From the NCBI RefSeq assembly GCF_900536025.1, contig NZ_UNOZ01000007.1:1-64000 (forward strand): a stretch of DNA of 64,000 nucleotides, given 5' to 3'. The translations under genes were made by a program, and so were the position numbers. Of the stretch, positions 54,301 to 63,027 are shown piece after piece; the first letter of the stretch is position 1, and each line of letters starts with the position of its first letter. The DNA is from Pseudomonas reidholzensis (GTDB lineage: Bacteria > Pseudomonadota > Gammaproteobacteria > Pseudomonadales > Pseudomonadaceae). Below the pieces are notes generated by a model. The model was not told the origin of the DNA. It did no database searches and saw only the letters and a list, made by a program, of their open reading frames with translations.

Positions 54301-55675
54301 CCGCCCCCGCCGCCGCGCCGCCGACGGCGGCACCCAGCAGCAGGCTCTCGGCGACGCCGAAGAGATGGCCGAGCGCCGCATGCCGATCACCCAACTGCCA
54401 ATCTTCATAGCCCTCATAGACTTCATTGGCGAGTTGACCGGCAGCCACTGCCAGCATCACCTCACCCAGCACCGGCACGAACAGACCGGCCAGGTTGAGC
54501 AGCGTCAGGCCGGCGCTCTGGTAGCCCTCGAGCCGCGCGCGGCGTGTCTTGGCATCTTCATCCCCGGTCGGGACTGCGAGGACCCTGGCGTCATCGAGCA
54601 TCTTGTCGATGCGCAACCCGCGCAGATACGCGAACAGCGGCCCGCCGAGGGTACGGTCGCGGCCATCCAGCGTGAGCGCTGCCCCGGGGGCGGTGTCCGC
54701 GTGCAACTGGCGCCAGGCCGCGAAGAAGGCCGCGCGATCACGCTCAGCGATAAACCGCTCGAAGAAGCGTGCGTAGTGCGGGTCACGCAGGCGCAAGCCG
54801 AGTGCCTGATAGAACGCCCACCAGGACGGGTATTCCTGAAGGGGCTGCTGCGGGTCGCCGGGTATCCAGACGATCAGGCCTTGCAGGTAGGCCTCACCGG
54901 GTTCGCGCGTTTCGATGACCACGACCCCGTGGATGCGCTTGCCCAGCAGGTACAGCTGGCGATAGGTCAGCACCGAGGTATCCGCAGGCACAATCGGTTT
55001 CAGCGAAATCACCCGGAGCATCTGCAGGTAGCTGCGTTCGTCGATCTCACCGCGCAGCTGTGCCAGCCGCACCGCGCTCTCCAGTTCCGAACGCAGCGCC
55101 TGCTCCATCAGCCGCTCGATCTCGCGGCGCTGCTGGCTGTCAGCCGGCAGCAGCTGGGCGCGCAGGCCTGCCTGGTAACGGCCACCGATGTCGAGGTTGC
55201 GGCACAGCGCGGCAAACTCCTCGAACGACAGGGCCTGCGTGTCACCTGCAGCGTCCTCCACCGACCACTGGGTGAAATACCCTGGCCGCGTTTCGTCCAG
55301 GGTCAAATTGTGCAGCGCGGTCGCCAGCAGAGACTGGGTCGATACCCGCGTGATGTTGGGTGACGGGGTATGGGGCACGGGCAGCGACAGAATCACCTGG
55401 TCTACCCTGCGCAGGCGCGCCTTGCGCACATCGAAGGTCAGCCGGTAGTCGCGCAACAGGGCGTGTTGCAGCTGTTCGCTGGCAAAATCCTGCGGGGCAG
55501 GGATCGGCGCGAGCAATTGACGTACCCGCTCGGCATCCTCCTGCTGTTTTCGCAAGGCAAGGTGCAGCGCACGCAGGCGGTCGAGCGAGGCGGCGGTCAG
55601 CCAGTCGGGCAAGCGCCTGGCGATCAGGGCATCGATGGAGTCCGGCGGGGTGCCGGTCGTTACAGCGGTGGTCAT
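51308..55675 (-). CDS. Large leucine-rich-repeat protein with NEL-type E3 ubiquitin ligase domain
   Basis: 1455 residues. N-terminal ~950 residues resemble the large 'dermonecrotic-toxin/DUF6543' module of Pseudomonas LRR proteins, with a hydrophobic pair near 390-470 (LNLAGLFVPVLGEVMLAVAAGQ, LLLGAAVGGAAAGAG). LRRs run ~975-1140 (LTELDLRDNRLMALPEGLERL, LRVLRLDNNQI, LQRLELNDNPLRAAPDV). The C-terminal ~300 residues match the NEL domain (IpaH/SspH/SlrP type) with the catalytic Cys-x-Asp at C1254 (GTASCEDRLLWLF) and MELRVLIH after it. No signal peptide, so a secreted effector would need a secretion system; none is in the window. ATG 55675 with agga upstream; an ATG 51 bp earlier is possible. Confidence 0.85.
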   Translation of the reverse strand: MTTAVTTGTPPDSIDALIARRLPDWLTAASLDRLRALHLALRKQQEDAERVRQLLAPIPAPQDFASEQLQHALLRDYRLTFDVRKARLRRVDQVILSLPVPHTPSPNITRVSTQSLLATALHNLTLDETRPGYFTQWSVEDAAGDTQALSFEEFAALCRNLDIGGRYQAGLRAQLLPADSQQRREIERLMEQALRSELESAVRLAQLRGEIDERSYLQMLRVISLKPIVPADTSVLTYRQLYLLGKRIHGVVVIETREPGEAYLQGLIVWIPGDPQQPLQEYPSWWAFYQALGLRLRDPHYARFFERFIAERDRAAFFAAWRQLHADTAPGAALTLDGRDRTLGGPLFAYLRGLRIDKMLDDARVLAVPTGDEDAKTRRARLEGYQSAGLTLLNLAGLFVPVLGEVMLAVAAGQLANEVYEGYEDWQLGDRHAALGHLFGVAESLLLGAAVGGAAAGAGHVLERLAFVDELTPMVTEAGQLKLCSADLAAYRVAHQDAAIGERVQHQGLWQLRLHEGSFVLAGYKEGDNLHISHPRRGEAYQPMLEHNGQGGWRHALERPQEWQGRALLLRRLGSGLADLTEEQVQIVLDCTGFDALRLRRLHLENAPAPARLLDAVDRCRLHGQFADLRGEAFEALLAASQPAEEVADALLRRDFPGLSVRAAQALVEHVDSRQVERMLASQRVPLALAERARWHLRDSRLDRACAGLRQAPAANADTERLALGLVDHVAPWAESLRIELRADSPQGPLQMQIGAPAADEVVRIVRGTAGYTVHTASGQLLAGATAHDSLVRALLLSLRDGQKQLLGDAELSEQQLSDVLASQARDDRELAARLIGQAPIAGGVRPPVRLGDGRLGYPLSGRGESHGQASRRGIGQIFPTLDAAQLQQYLLDLINRRVDPWAHYLELDGQLRSLRRVLRNWRVEQAGVLDLIRRGRVATAIRRCWRRKTGLLDDGSHALEIRGEAVGSLPRIPDDLSFGHVTQLTLRDMDLSEIDAHFLARFPQLTELDLRDNRLMALPEGLERLTALRVLRLDNNQIILTAADNRRLRALVSLQRLELNDNPLRAAPDVSRLIHLRSVGLRATGLERLPARVQQLPWRGIADLRDNQIRQVNRDIEGLRLRLNRVSLHDNPLDAASQRYLDDHPRQSSATGHPLQGTSSYRHAALQEAERSHWLAGSQGAQRVERETQWRNLSFEPNVNVFFRFLRDLAHSPDFIARPLYYRERVWSIIEACEQNTELRAQLFELLGGTASCEDRLLWLFSQMELRVLIHRQTASVSQVHSEVVLMGLGRSLFRLDRLDQIAARRIQAIRAAHRDVDDIEVYLAFRVRLAGQLRLPAQPVNLHFEAFSGLTPADYNNARIEVLRAESNDSLAQALAAQEFWQEHLRVSYNRRFTALVDVQRAALERYEAQVEAGEITEQAYLQGCAELASQLHEQERALIRSLTDEAYTRWPV

Positions 55676-55773
55676 GGGTACGTCCTGTCGAAGAAAACCC
55701 GAAAAGACCACGCCGCGCCTCGCCATCGGCGGTAATTACGTCTGCCCCCTGCAGGCAACGCCAGGGCCATTCA

Positions 55774-55787
55774 TTCGGATTTCCGAA
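55774..55787. promoter_or_regulatory. AauR-type upstream activator site 1
   Basis: TTCGGATTTCCGAA is a perfect match to TTCGG-N4-CCGAA, the consensus I recall for AauR, the activator encoded at 61221. It lies ~120 bp upstream of the sigma-54 element, a normal enhancer distance. Confidence 0.65.
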
Positions 55788-55804
55788 CAGTGCAATCACA
55801 CGCG

Positions 55805-55818
55805 TTCGGAACCACGAA
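55805..55818. promoter_or_regulatory. AauR-type upstream activator site 2 (one mismatch)
   Basis: TTCGGAACCACGAA differs from TTCGG-N4-CCGAA in one base. Spaced 31 bp (about three helical turns) from site 1, which suits cooperative binding. Confidence 0.5.
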
Positions 55819-55895
55819 CGAATCATTCGTGCGGGCAACCGTAAAAAAAGGTTAATCCCCAGCAAATTCGCGCCGTTATGATCATTGTCAGGGCT

Positions 55896-55911
55896 TGGCA
55901 CGAGTCATGCT
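55896..55911 (+). promoter_or_regulatory. Sigma-54 promoter of the aat operon
   Basis: TGGCACGAGTCATGCT fits TGGCAC-N5-TTGCW with one mismatch; GG (55897-55898) and GC (55909-55910) are 10 bases apart. It predicts a start near 55922, ~90 bp before aatJ. Confidence 0.8.
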
Positions 55912-56014
55912 CTACACTTGGAAGCCGAATGCACAGCGCTCGTAGCTGAATTCGTTGAACGAAAGAGTCCGCCAACGGCTCCATAAAAAAAACAAACATG
56001 TCGAGGAAAATTTG

Positions 56015-56938
56015 ATGCGTATCGTTCGTCAATTGCTGGGCGCCGCCATCGCGGCCGCTGTGATCGCTTCGCCAGTCATGGCCGAAGAGCTGACCGGCAC
56101 CCTGAAGAAGATCAAGGAGTCGGGCACCATCACCCTGGGCCACCGCGACTCCTCCATTCCGTTTTCCTACTTCGCTGACGGCTCGGGTAAACCGGTCGGT
56201 TACTCCCATGACATTCAAGTCGCCATCGTCGAGGCCCTGAAAAAGGACCTGGCGCTGCCGAACCTCAACGTCAAGTACAACCTGGTCACCTCGCAGACCC
56301 GTATTCCGCTGGTGCAGAACGGCACCGTCGACGTCGAATGCGGCTCCACCACCAACAACGTCGAGCGCCAGCAGCAGGTCAGCTTCTCGGTCGGCATCTT
56401 CGAAGTGGGTACCCGCCTGCTGACCAAGGCCAAGGACGGTCAGCCGGCCTACAAAGACTTCGCCGACCTCAAGGGCAAGAACGTGGTGACCACCGCCGGC
56501 ACCACCTCCGAGCGCATCCTCAAGGCAATGAACGCCGACAAGCAGATGGGCATGAACGTGATTTCCGCCAAGGACCACGGTGAAGCCTTCAACATGCTCG
56601 AAGGCAACCGCGCCGTCGCGTTCATGATGGACGACGCCCTGCTCGCCGGCGAAATGGCCAAGGCCAAGAAGCCGACCGACTGGGTCATCACCGGCACCCC
56701 GCAGTCCTACGAGATCTACGGCTGCATGGTGCGCAAGGACGACCCGGTCTTCAAGAAGGCCGTCGATGACGCCATCGTCGCGCTGTACAAGTCGGGCGAG
56801 ATCAACAAGATCTACGACAAATGGTTCTCCCAGCCGATCCCACCGAAAGGCCTGAACCTGGCGTTCCCGATGAGCGACGAGCTCAAGGCACTGTTCGCCA
56901 ACCCAACCGACAAAGCCGCGGACGACAAGAAGTCCTGA
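56015..56938 (+). CDS. aatJ: Glutamate/aspartate ABC transporter substrate-binding protein
   Basis: 307-residue periplasmic protein. Signal peptide ~1-23 (IVRQLLGAAIAAAVIASPVMA-EE), then the SBP_bac_3 fold: LKKIKESGTITLGHRDSSIPFSYFADGSGKPVGYSHDIQVAIVEAL, then DVECGSTTNNVERQQQVSFSVGIFEVGTRLL and AVAFMMDDALLAGEMA. It binds acidic amino acids and passes them to AatQM. Start ATG 56015 with gagga 8-12 bp before. Expressed from the sigma-54 promoter upstream. Confidence 0.95.
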   Translation: MRIVRQLLGAAIAAAVIASPVMAEELTGTLKKIKESGTITLGHRDSSIPFSYFADGSGKPVGYSHDIQVAIVEALKKDLALPNLNVKYNLVTSQTRIPLVQNGTVDVECGSTTNNVERQQQVSFSVGIFEVGTRLLTKAKDGQPAYKDFADLKGKNVVTTAGTTSERILKAMNADKQMGMNVISAKDHGEAFNMLEGNRAVAFMMDDALLAGEMAKAKKPTDWVITGTPQSYEIYGCMVRKDDPVFKKAVDDAIVALYKSGEINKIYDKWFSQPIPPKGLNLAFPMSDELKALFANPTDKAADDKKS

Positions 56939-57013
56939 CGCCGCAAATCGTGGCCTGGTGCTCAACCCGAGCATGAATTAACCCTGCAGGCCACCCGTTA
57001 GTGTCTAACCTTT

Positions 57014-57042
57014 CATCCGAGGGCGGCTACCGCCCCCGGATG
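57014..57042 (+). terminator. Hairpin in the aatJ-aatQ gap, probable partial terminator or mRNA stabiliser
   Basis: CATCCGaGGGCGG-ctac-CGCCCcCGGATG, a ~12-bp stem. Found between a binding-protein gene and its permease genes, where such structures often keep the binding protein in excess. No T-run. Confidence 0.5.
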
Positions 57043-57084
57043 TTCGAAGGTGCCCGTGAAACAACCGTCTGAGGGGAAATCCCG

Positions 57085-57831
57085 ATGAATTACAACTGGG
57101 ACTGGGGCGTATTCTTCAAGTCCACCGGCGTCGGTAGCGAAACCTACCTGGACTGGTACATCACCGGTCTGGGCTGGACCATCGCCATCGCCATCACCGC
57201 CTGGATCATCGCCTTGCTGCTGGGCTCGCTGCTCGGCGTCATGCGCACCGTGCCGAACCGCCTGGTGTCGGGCATCGCCACCGCTTACGTAGAGCTGTTC
57301 CGCAACGTACCGCTGCTGGTGCAGCTGTTCATCTGGTACTTCCTGGTCCCCGACCTGCTGCCCGAAGGCCTGCAGGAGTGGTTCAAGCAAGACCTCAACC
57401 CGACCACCTCGGCGCTGATCAGCGTGGTCATCTGCCTGGGCCTGTTTACCGCGGCGCGGGTCTGCGAACAGGTGCGTACCGGTATCCAGGCGCTGCCGCG
57501 CGGCCAGGAAGCCGCCGCCCGGGCCATGGGCTTCAGCCTGGCGCAGATCTACAACAACGTGCTGCTGCCGCAAGCCTACCGGATCATCATCCCGCCGCTC
57601 ACTTCCGAGTTCCTCAACGTCTTCAAGAACTCCTCGGTAGCGTCGCTGATCGGCCTCATGGAACTGCTCGCGCAGACCAAGCAGACCGCCGAATTTTCCG
57701 CCAACCTGTTCGAAGCCTTTACCCTGGCCACGCTGATCTACTTCACCCTGAACATGGGCCTGATGCTGCTGATGCGCATGGTCGAGAAGAAAGTCGCCGT
57801 ACCGGGCCTGATTTCCGTGGGAGGTAAGTAA
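57085..57831 (+). CDS. aatQ: Acidic amino acid ABC transporter permease
   Basis: 248-residue inner-membrane subunit. Membrane helices include [22 protein letters not shown]; the EAA loop reads [36 protein letters not shown], which contacts AatP. Opening [14 protein letters not shown] is typical of GltJ/AatQ. ATG 57085 with gagggg upstream. Its stop and the aatM ATG share a base (TAATG). Confidence 0.95.
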   Translation: MNYNWDWGVFFKSTGVGSETYLDWYITGLGWTIAIAITAWIIALLLGSLLGVMRTVPNRLVSGIATAYVELFRNVPLLVQLFIWYFLVPDLLPEGLQEWFKQDLNPTTSALISVVICLGLFTAARVCEQVRTGIQALPRGQEAAARAMGFSLAQIYNNVLLPQAYRIIIPPLTSEFLNVFKNSSVASLIGLMELLAQTKQTAEFSANLFEAFTLATLIYFTLNMGLMLLMRMVEKKVAVPGLISVGGK

Positions 57832-58502
57832 TGGAATGGGACTTCTCCGGGATCATCCCGGCCCTGCCAGGCCTGTGGAACGGCATGGTCATGACCCTGC
57901 AACTGATGGTCATGGGCGTCGTCGGCGGCATTGCCCTGGGCACCATCCTGGCGCTCATGCGGCTGTCGTCGAACAAGCTGATGTCGAACGTGGCCGGTGC
58001 CTACGTCAACTACTTCCGCTCGATCCCGCTGCTGCTGGTGATCACCTGGTTCTACCTGGCGGTGCCGTTCGTGCTGCGCTGGATCACCGGCGAAGACACG
58101 CCGATCGGCGCGTTCACCTCGTGCGTGGTCGCGTTCATGATGTTCGAGGCGGCGTACTTCTGCGAGATCGTGCGGGCCGGCGTGCAGTCGATCGCCAAGG
58201 GCCAGATGGGCGCTGCGCAAGCGCTGGGCATGACCTATGGCCAGACCATGCGCCTGATCATCCTGCCCCAGGCGTTTCGCAAGATGACCCCGTTGCTGCT
58301 GCAACAGAGCATCATCCTGTTCCAGGACACGTCATTGGTGTACACCGTGGGCCTGGTCGACTTCCTCAACTCGGCACGCGCCAACGGCGATATCATCGGA
58401 CGCTCGCACGAGTTCCTGGTCTTCGCCGGTCTCGTCTACTTCCTCGTCAGCTTCTCCGCTTCATGGCTGGTCAAGCGCCTGCAAAAAAGGATCACCGTAT
58501 GA
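57831..58502 (+). CDS. aatM: Acidic amino acid ABC transporter permease
   Basis: 223-residue second permease subunit (GltK type). Opens [29 protein letters not shown] loop [36 protein letters not shown]. About five membrane helices. Overlaps aatP by 4 bp (ATGA). Confidence 0.95.
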   Translation: MEWDFSGIIPALPGLWNGMVMTLQLMVMGVVGGIALGTILALMRLSSNKLMSNVAGAYVNYFRSIPLLLVITWFYLAVPFVLRWITGEDTPIGAFTSCVVAFMMFEAAYFCEIVRAGVQSIAKGQMGAAQALGMTYGQTMRLIILPQAFRKMTPLLLQQSIILFQDTSLVYTVGLVDFLNSARANGDIIGRSHEFLVFAGLVYFLVSFSASWLVKRLQKRITV

Positions 58503-59233
58503 TTTCCATCAAGAACGTCAACAAGTGGTACGGCGACTTCCAGGTGCTCACCGACTGCACCACCGATGTCAAAAAGGGTGAAGTGGTGGTGGTCTGCGGC
58601 CCGTCCGGCTCGGGCAAATCGACCCTGATCAAATGCGTCAACGCCCTCGAGCCGTTCCAGAAAGGCGACATCGTGGTCGACGGCACGTCGATCTCCGACC
58701 CGAAGACCAACCTGCCCAAGCTGCGTTCGCGGGTGGGCATGGTGTTCCAGCACTTCGAGCTGTTCCCGCACCTGACCATTACCGAGAACCTGACCATCGC
58801 GCAGATCAAGGTACTGGGCCGGAGCAAGGAAGAAGCCACCAAGAAGGGCCTCGCCCTGCTTGAGCGGGTTGGCCTGTCGGCCCATGCGCACAAGCACCCT
58901 GGCCAGCTTTCCGGCGGCCAGCAGCAGCGTGTGGCCATCGCCCGTGCGCTGTCGATGGACCCGATCGTGATGCTGTTCGACGAACCGACCTCGGCGCTCG
59001 ACCCGGAAATGGTCAGCGAGGTCCTCGACGTGATGGTCCAGCTGGCCCACGAAGGCATGACCATGATGTGCGTGACCCACGAGATGGGCTTCGCCCGCAA
59101 AGTGGCCAACCGGGTGATCTTCATGGACAAGGGCAACATCATCGAAGACTGCACCAAGGAAGAGTTCTTCGGCGACCAGACCGCCCGCGACCAACGCACC
59201 CAGCACTTCCTCAGCAAGATCCTGCAACACTAA
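58499..59233 (+). CDS. aatP: Acidic amino acid ABC transporter ATP-binding protein
   Basis: 244-residue ATPase of the polar amino-acid type. Walker [17 protein letters not shown]-loop [13 protein letters not shown], signature [15 protein letters not shown], Walker [17 protein letters not shown] and H-loop VTHEMGFA. Start ATG 58499, overlapping the aatM stop; the frame runs open far upstream through aatM but that part is not coding. Last gene of aatJQMP, 69 bp before the sensor kinase. Confidence 0.96.
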   Translation: MISIKNVNKWYGDFQVLTDCTTDVKKGEVVVVCGPSGSGKSTLIKCVNALEPFQKGDIVVDGTSISDPKTNLPKLRSRVGMVFQHFELFPHLTITENLTIAQIKVLGRSKEEATKKGLALLERVGLSAHAHKHPGQLSGGQQQRVAIARALSMDPIVMLFDEPTSALDPEMVSEVLDVMVQLAHEGMTMMCVTHEMGFARKVANRVIFMDKGNIIEDCTKEEFFGDQTARDQRTQHFLSKILQH

Positions 59234-59302
59234 GTCGGCCGCAGCAGCCGTTGTCCGGTACCCCACCGGGCAGCGGGTGCTGGTCGTGACAAGGCCACTG
59301 TG

Positions 59303-61207
59303 ATGAAATGCGACTCCTCGCTCCTGCGTCCTGCCCAGCCCGCCGTGAAATCCCGCCTGATCCGCCAATTGCTGCTGCCGCCCCTGATCATCCTGCTGAT
59401 GGTCGGCCTGGGCCTGGTCGGCTTTCTGATCAGCGACAGCAACGGCGTCCGCGCCCTCAGCGAGAACGGTGAACGCCAACTCGAGCTGCATGCGCGCACG
59501 GTCGAGAGCGAAATCAGCAAGTACACCTACCTGCCGAGCCTGCTCGAGCTGGAAGACAGCGTCTCGCACCTGCTGACCGACTCCGACGGCGGCGCCCGGC
59601 AGACCGTCAATGAATACCTCGAAGGCCTGAACCGCCGCAGCCGCAGCCGGGCGATCTTCGTGCTCGACACCAGCGGCCGGGTGCAGGCCACCAGCAACTG
59701 GCGCGATGCCGACTCGTTCCTCGGTGAAGACCTGTCGTTCCGCGCCTACTTCCAGGATGCCGTGCGCGGTCAGCCGGGGCGCTTCTACGGCATCGGGAGC
59801 ACCACCGGTGAAGCCGGCTATTACCTCGCCCATGGCCTGGAAGAGCACGGCAAGATCATTGGCGTGGCGGTGATCAAGGTGCGCCTCGACACCCTCGAAG
59901 AGCGCTGGCAACGGGCCCGCCTGGAGGCCTTCGTCAGTGACGAGAATGGCATCATCATCCTCTCCAGCGACCCGGCCCGGCGGCTCAAGGCCGTTCGCCC
60001 ACTCAGCCCGCAGACCAAGGAACGCCTGGCGCGCAGCCTGCAGTACTACTGGTGGCCGCTGAACGAGCTGCAACCCTTGGCACGCGAAACCCTCACCGAA
60101 GGCGTCGAGAAGCTGACCTTCCCGGCCAACAGCGAGACCGCCCAGGGCAAGCCACATGAAGTGGCCTACCTGGCGCAGACCCGCCGCCTGGCCGACACGC
60201 CCTGGCATTTCACCCTGCTCACCCCACTGCAGGACCTGCGCCGCGAGGCCATGGTGCAGGGTGTGCTGGTCGCCGTGGCGTTCGCCTTGCTGGCGATTCT
60301 GGGGATCGCCTGGAACGAGCGGCGCAAGGTGATCGCCACCCGCCTGGCGGCCCGTGAAGCGCTGGAAGAAGCCAACAGCCACCTCGAACGGCGCATTGGC
60401 GAGCGTACCGCCGACCTGCGCGCCAGCAACGAACGCCTCAAGGGCCAGATCCGCGAGCGCCGGCATGCCGAGCAGACCCTGCGCCATGCCCAGGACGAGC
60501 TGGTCCAGGCCGGCAAGCTGGCGGCCATCGGCCAGATGTCGACGAGCATCGCGCATGAGCTCAATCAACCGCTGGCGGCGCTGCGCACCTTGTCGGGCAA
60601 CACCGTGCGCTTCCTCGAACGCGGCGCGCTGGACACCGCCAGCACCAACCTGCGCACCATGAACGAGCTGATCGACCGCATGGGCCGCATCACCGCCAGC
60701 CTGCGCTCGTTCGCCCGACGCGGCGACGACCGCGGCCAGGCCTCGCTGGCCAAGGCAGTGGAGGCCAGCCTGCAGGTACTCGGCAACCGTATTGCCGGCT
60801 GCCACCTGCAGTTGCACAATCACTATGACGACCAGCACCTGGCCATCGACCAGACGCGCCTGGAGCAGATCCTGGTCAACCTGATCGGCAATGCCCTCGA
60901 CGCCATGGCCAACCTGCCATCGCCACAGCTGTGGCTGGAAGGTGAGCTGCACGGTGACAAATACCGCCTGCGGGTCCGCGACAATGGCCACGGCATCGAT
61001 GCCGAGACGCGCAAGCACCTGTTCGAACCGTTTTTCACCACCAAACCGGGCGAGCATGGCCTGGGCCTGGGCCTGACCCTGTCGGCGAGCCTGGCCGCCG
61101 CCGCCAAAGGCTCACTGAGCGTCGAGCACCCCGCCAGCGGCGGCACGGCCTTCGTTCTGGCCTTGCCGCTGCTCGACGCACCCACCGAATCGGCAGAGCT
61201 GCCATGA
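59303..61207 (+). CDS. aauS: Sensor histidine kinase of the acidic amino-acid system
   Basis: 634-residue DctB-type kinase. Helix 1 ~22-45 (LLLPPLIILLMVGLGLVGFLI), a large periplasmic double-PAS (dCache-like) sensor ~50-305 (ELEDSVSHLL, FRAYFQDAVRGQPGRFYGIGSTTGEAGYYL, LEAFVSDENGIIILSS), helix 2 ~318-338. A coiled coil follows (EEANSHLERRIGERTADLRASNERL), then the His box MSTSIAHELNQPLAALR with H418 and the ATPase motifs NLIGNALDAM, DNGHGID and GLGLGLTLS. It pairs with AauR to switch on aat genes. Start ATG 59303; the GTG just before is possible. Confidence 0.93.
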   Translation: MKCDSSLLRPAQPAVKSRLIRQLLLPPLIILLMVGLGLVGFLISDSNGVRALSENGERQLELHARTVESEISKYTYLPSLLELEDSVSHLLTDSDGGARQTVNEYLEGLNRRSRSRAIFVLDTSGRVQATSNWRDADSFLGEDLSFRAYFQDAVRGQPGRFYGIGSTTGEAGYYLAHGLEEHGKIIGVAVIKVRLDTLEERWQRARLEAFVSDENGIIILSSDPARRLKAVRPLSPQTKERLARSLQYYWWPLNELQPLARETLTEGVEKLTFPANSETAQGKPHEVAYLAQTRRLADTPWHFTLLTPLQDLRREAMVQGVLVAVAFALLAILGIAWNERRKVIATRLAAREALEEANSHLERRIGERTADLRASNERLKGQIRERRHAEQTLRHAQDELVQAGKLAAIGQMSTSIAHELNQPLAALRTLSGNTVRFLERGALDTASTNLRTMNELIDRMGRITASLRSFARRGDDRGQASLAKAVEASLQVLGNRIAGCHLQLHNHYDDQHLAIDQTRLEQILVNLIGNALDAMANLPSPQLWLEGELHGDKYRLRVRDNGHGIDAETRKHLFEPFFTTKPGEHGLGLGLTLSASLAAAAKGSLSVEHPASGGTAFVLALPLLDAPTESAELP

Positions 61208-61220
61208 GCAAAGGGTACCT

Positions 61221-62549
<1,329 letters not shown>

Positions 62550-62566
62550 CGTCAACCTCAACCTGG

Positions 62567-62911
62567 ATGAACACTGTGGACCTGGTATTCAAAGCCGCCC
62601 TGGGTGCGGGCGTGGTGGTACTCCTGGCGATGCTGTCGAAGACCCGCAATTACTACATTGCCGGGCTGGTGCCGCTGTTTCCGACCTTTGCCCTGATCGC
62701 CCATTACATCGTCGGCAAGGGGCGCTCGCTGGAGGACCTGAAGACCACGATCCTGTTCGGCATGTGGTCGATCATCCCGTATTTCGTCTACCTGGCGACG
62801 TTGTACGTGCTGGTCGACCGGATGCGCCTGGAGGCCTCGCTGGCCCTGGCCACGGTGGCCTGGCTGATGGCGGCGACGGTGCTCGTGAGCGTCTGGGTGC
62901 GGCTGCACTGA
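62567..62911 (+). CDS. glpM: GlpM-family membrane protein
   Basis: 114-residue protein with four membrane helices (VFKAALGAGVVVLLAML, YIAGLVPLFPTFALIAHYIVG, TILFGMWSIIPYFVYLATLYVLV, ASLALATVAWLMAATVLVSVWV). The core YYIAGLVPLFPTFALIAHYIVGKGR matches GlpM of P. aeruginosa, named from a glp locus and linked to alginate; its activity is not established. 17 bp after aauR, so likely read from the same transcript. ATG 62567 or GTG 62576. Confidence 0.82.
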   Translation: MNTVDLVFKAALGAGVVVLLAMLSKTRNYYIAGLVPLFPTFALIAHYIVGKGRSLEDLKTTILFGMWSIIPYFVYLATLYVLVDRMRLEASLALATVAWLMAATVLVSVWVRLH

Positions 62912-62919
62912 GCAGCACC

Positions 62920-63023
62920 GCGTCGCCCTTTTCGCGGGCAAGCCCGCTCCCACAGGGACCGCGTGAACCATGAGGTCAGCGTCAATCCTGTGGGAGCGGG
63001 TTCACCCGCGAAAAGAGCGACGC
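62920..63023. repeat. REP pair between glpM and the hydrolase gene
   Basis: Inverted 37-bp arms 62920-62956 and 62987-63023 (centred on ttcgcgggcaagcccgctcccacagg) with four mismatches and a 30-base loop. Lies in a convergent gap and probably serves as a bidirectional terminator. Confidence 0.8.
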
Positions 63024-63027
63024 AGGA

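Larger units (their letters stand above)
55676..56014. promoter_or_regulatory. Control region of aatJ and of the LRR/NEL gene
   Basis: 339 bp without a gene. It holds two TTCGG-N4-CCGAA-type sites, a 13-bp palindrome ACGAATCATTCGT (55818-55830) and a sigma-54 promoter reading towards aatJ. Nothing clear reads towards the LRR/NEL gene. Confidence 0.65.

Noticed and set aside
57836..58498. N-terminal extension of aatP running through aatM
   Set aside because: The open frame is continuous, but the ABC domain starts at ATG 58499 and the upstream part is an Arg/His/Pro-rich out-of-frame reading of aatM.
58436..61057. Long open frame (873 codons) antisense to aatP and aauS
   Set aside because: High-GC third-position bias creates long antisense frames; the sense frames hold intact ABC ATPase and kinase motifs and the antisense product has no recognisable domain.
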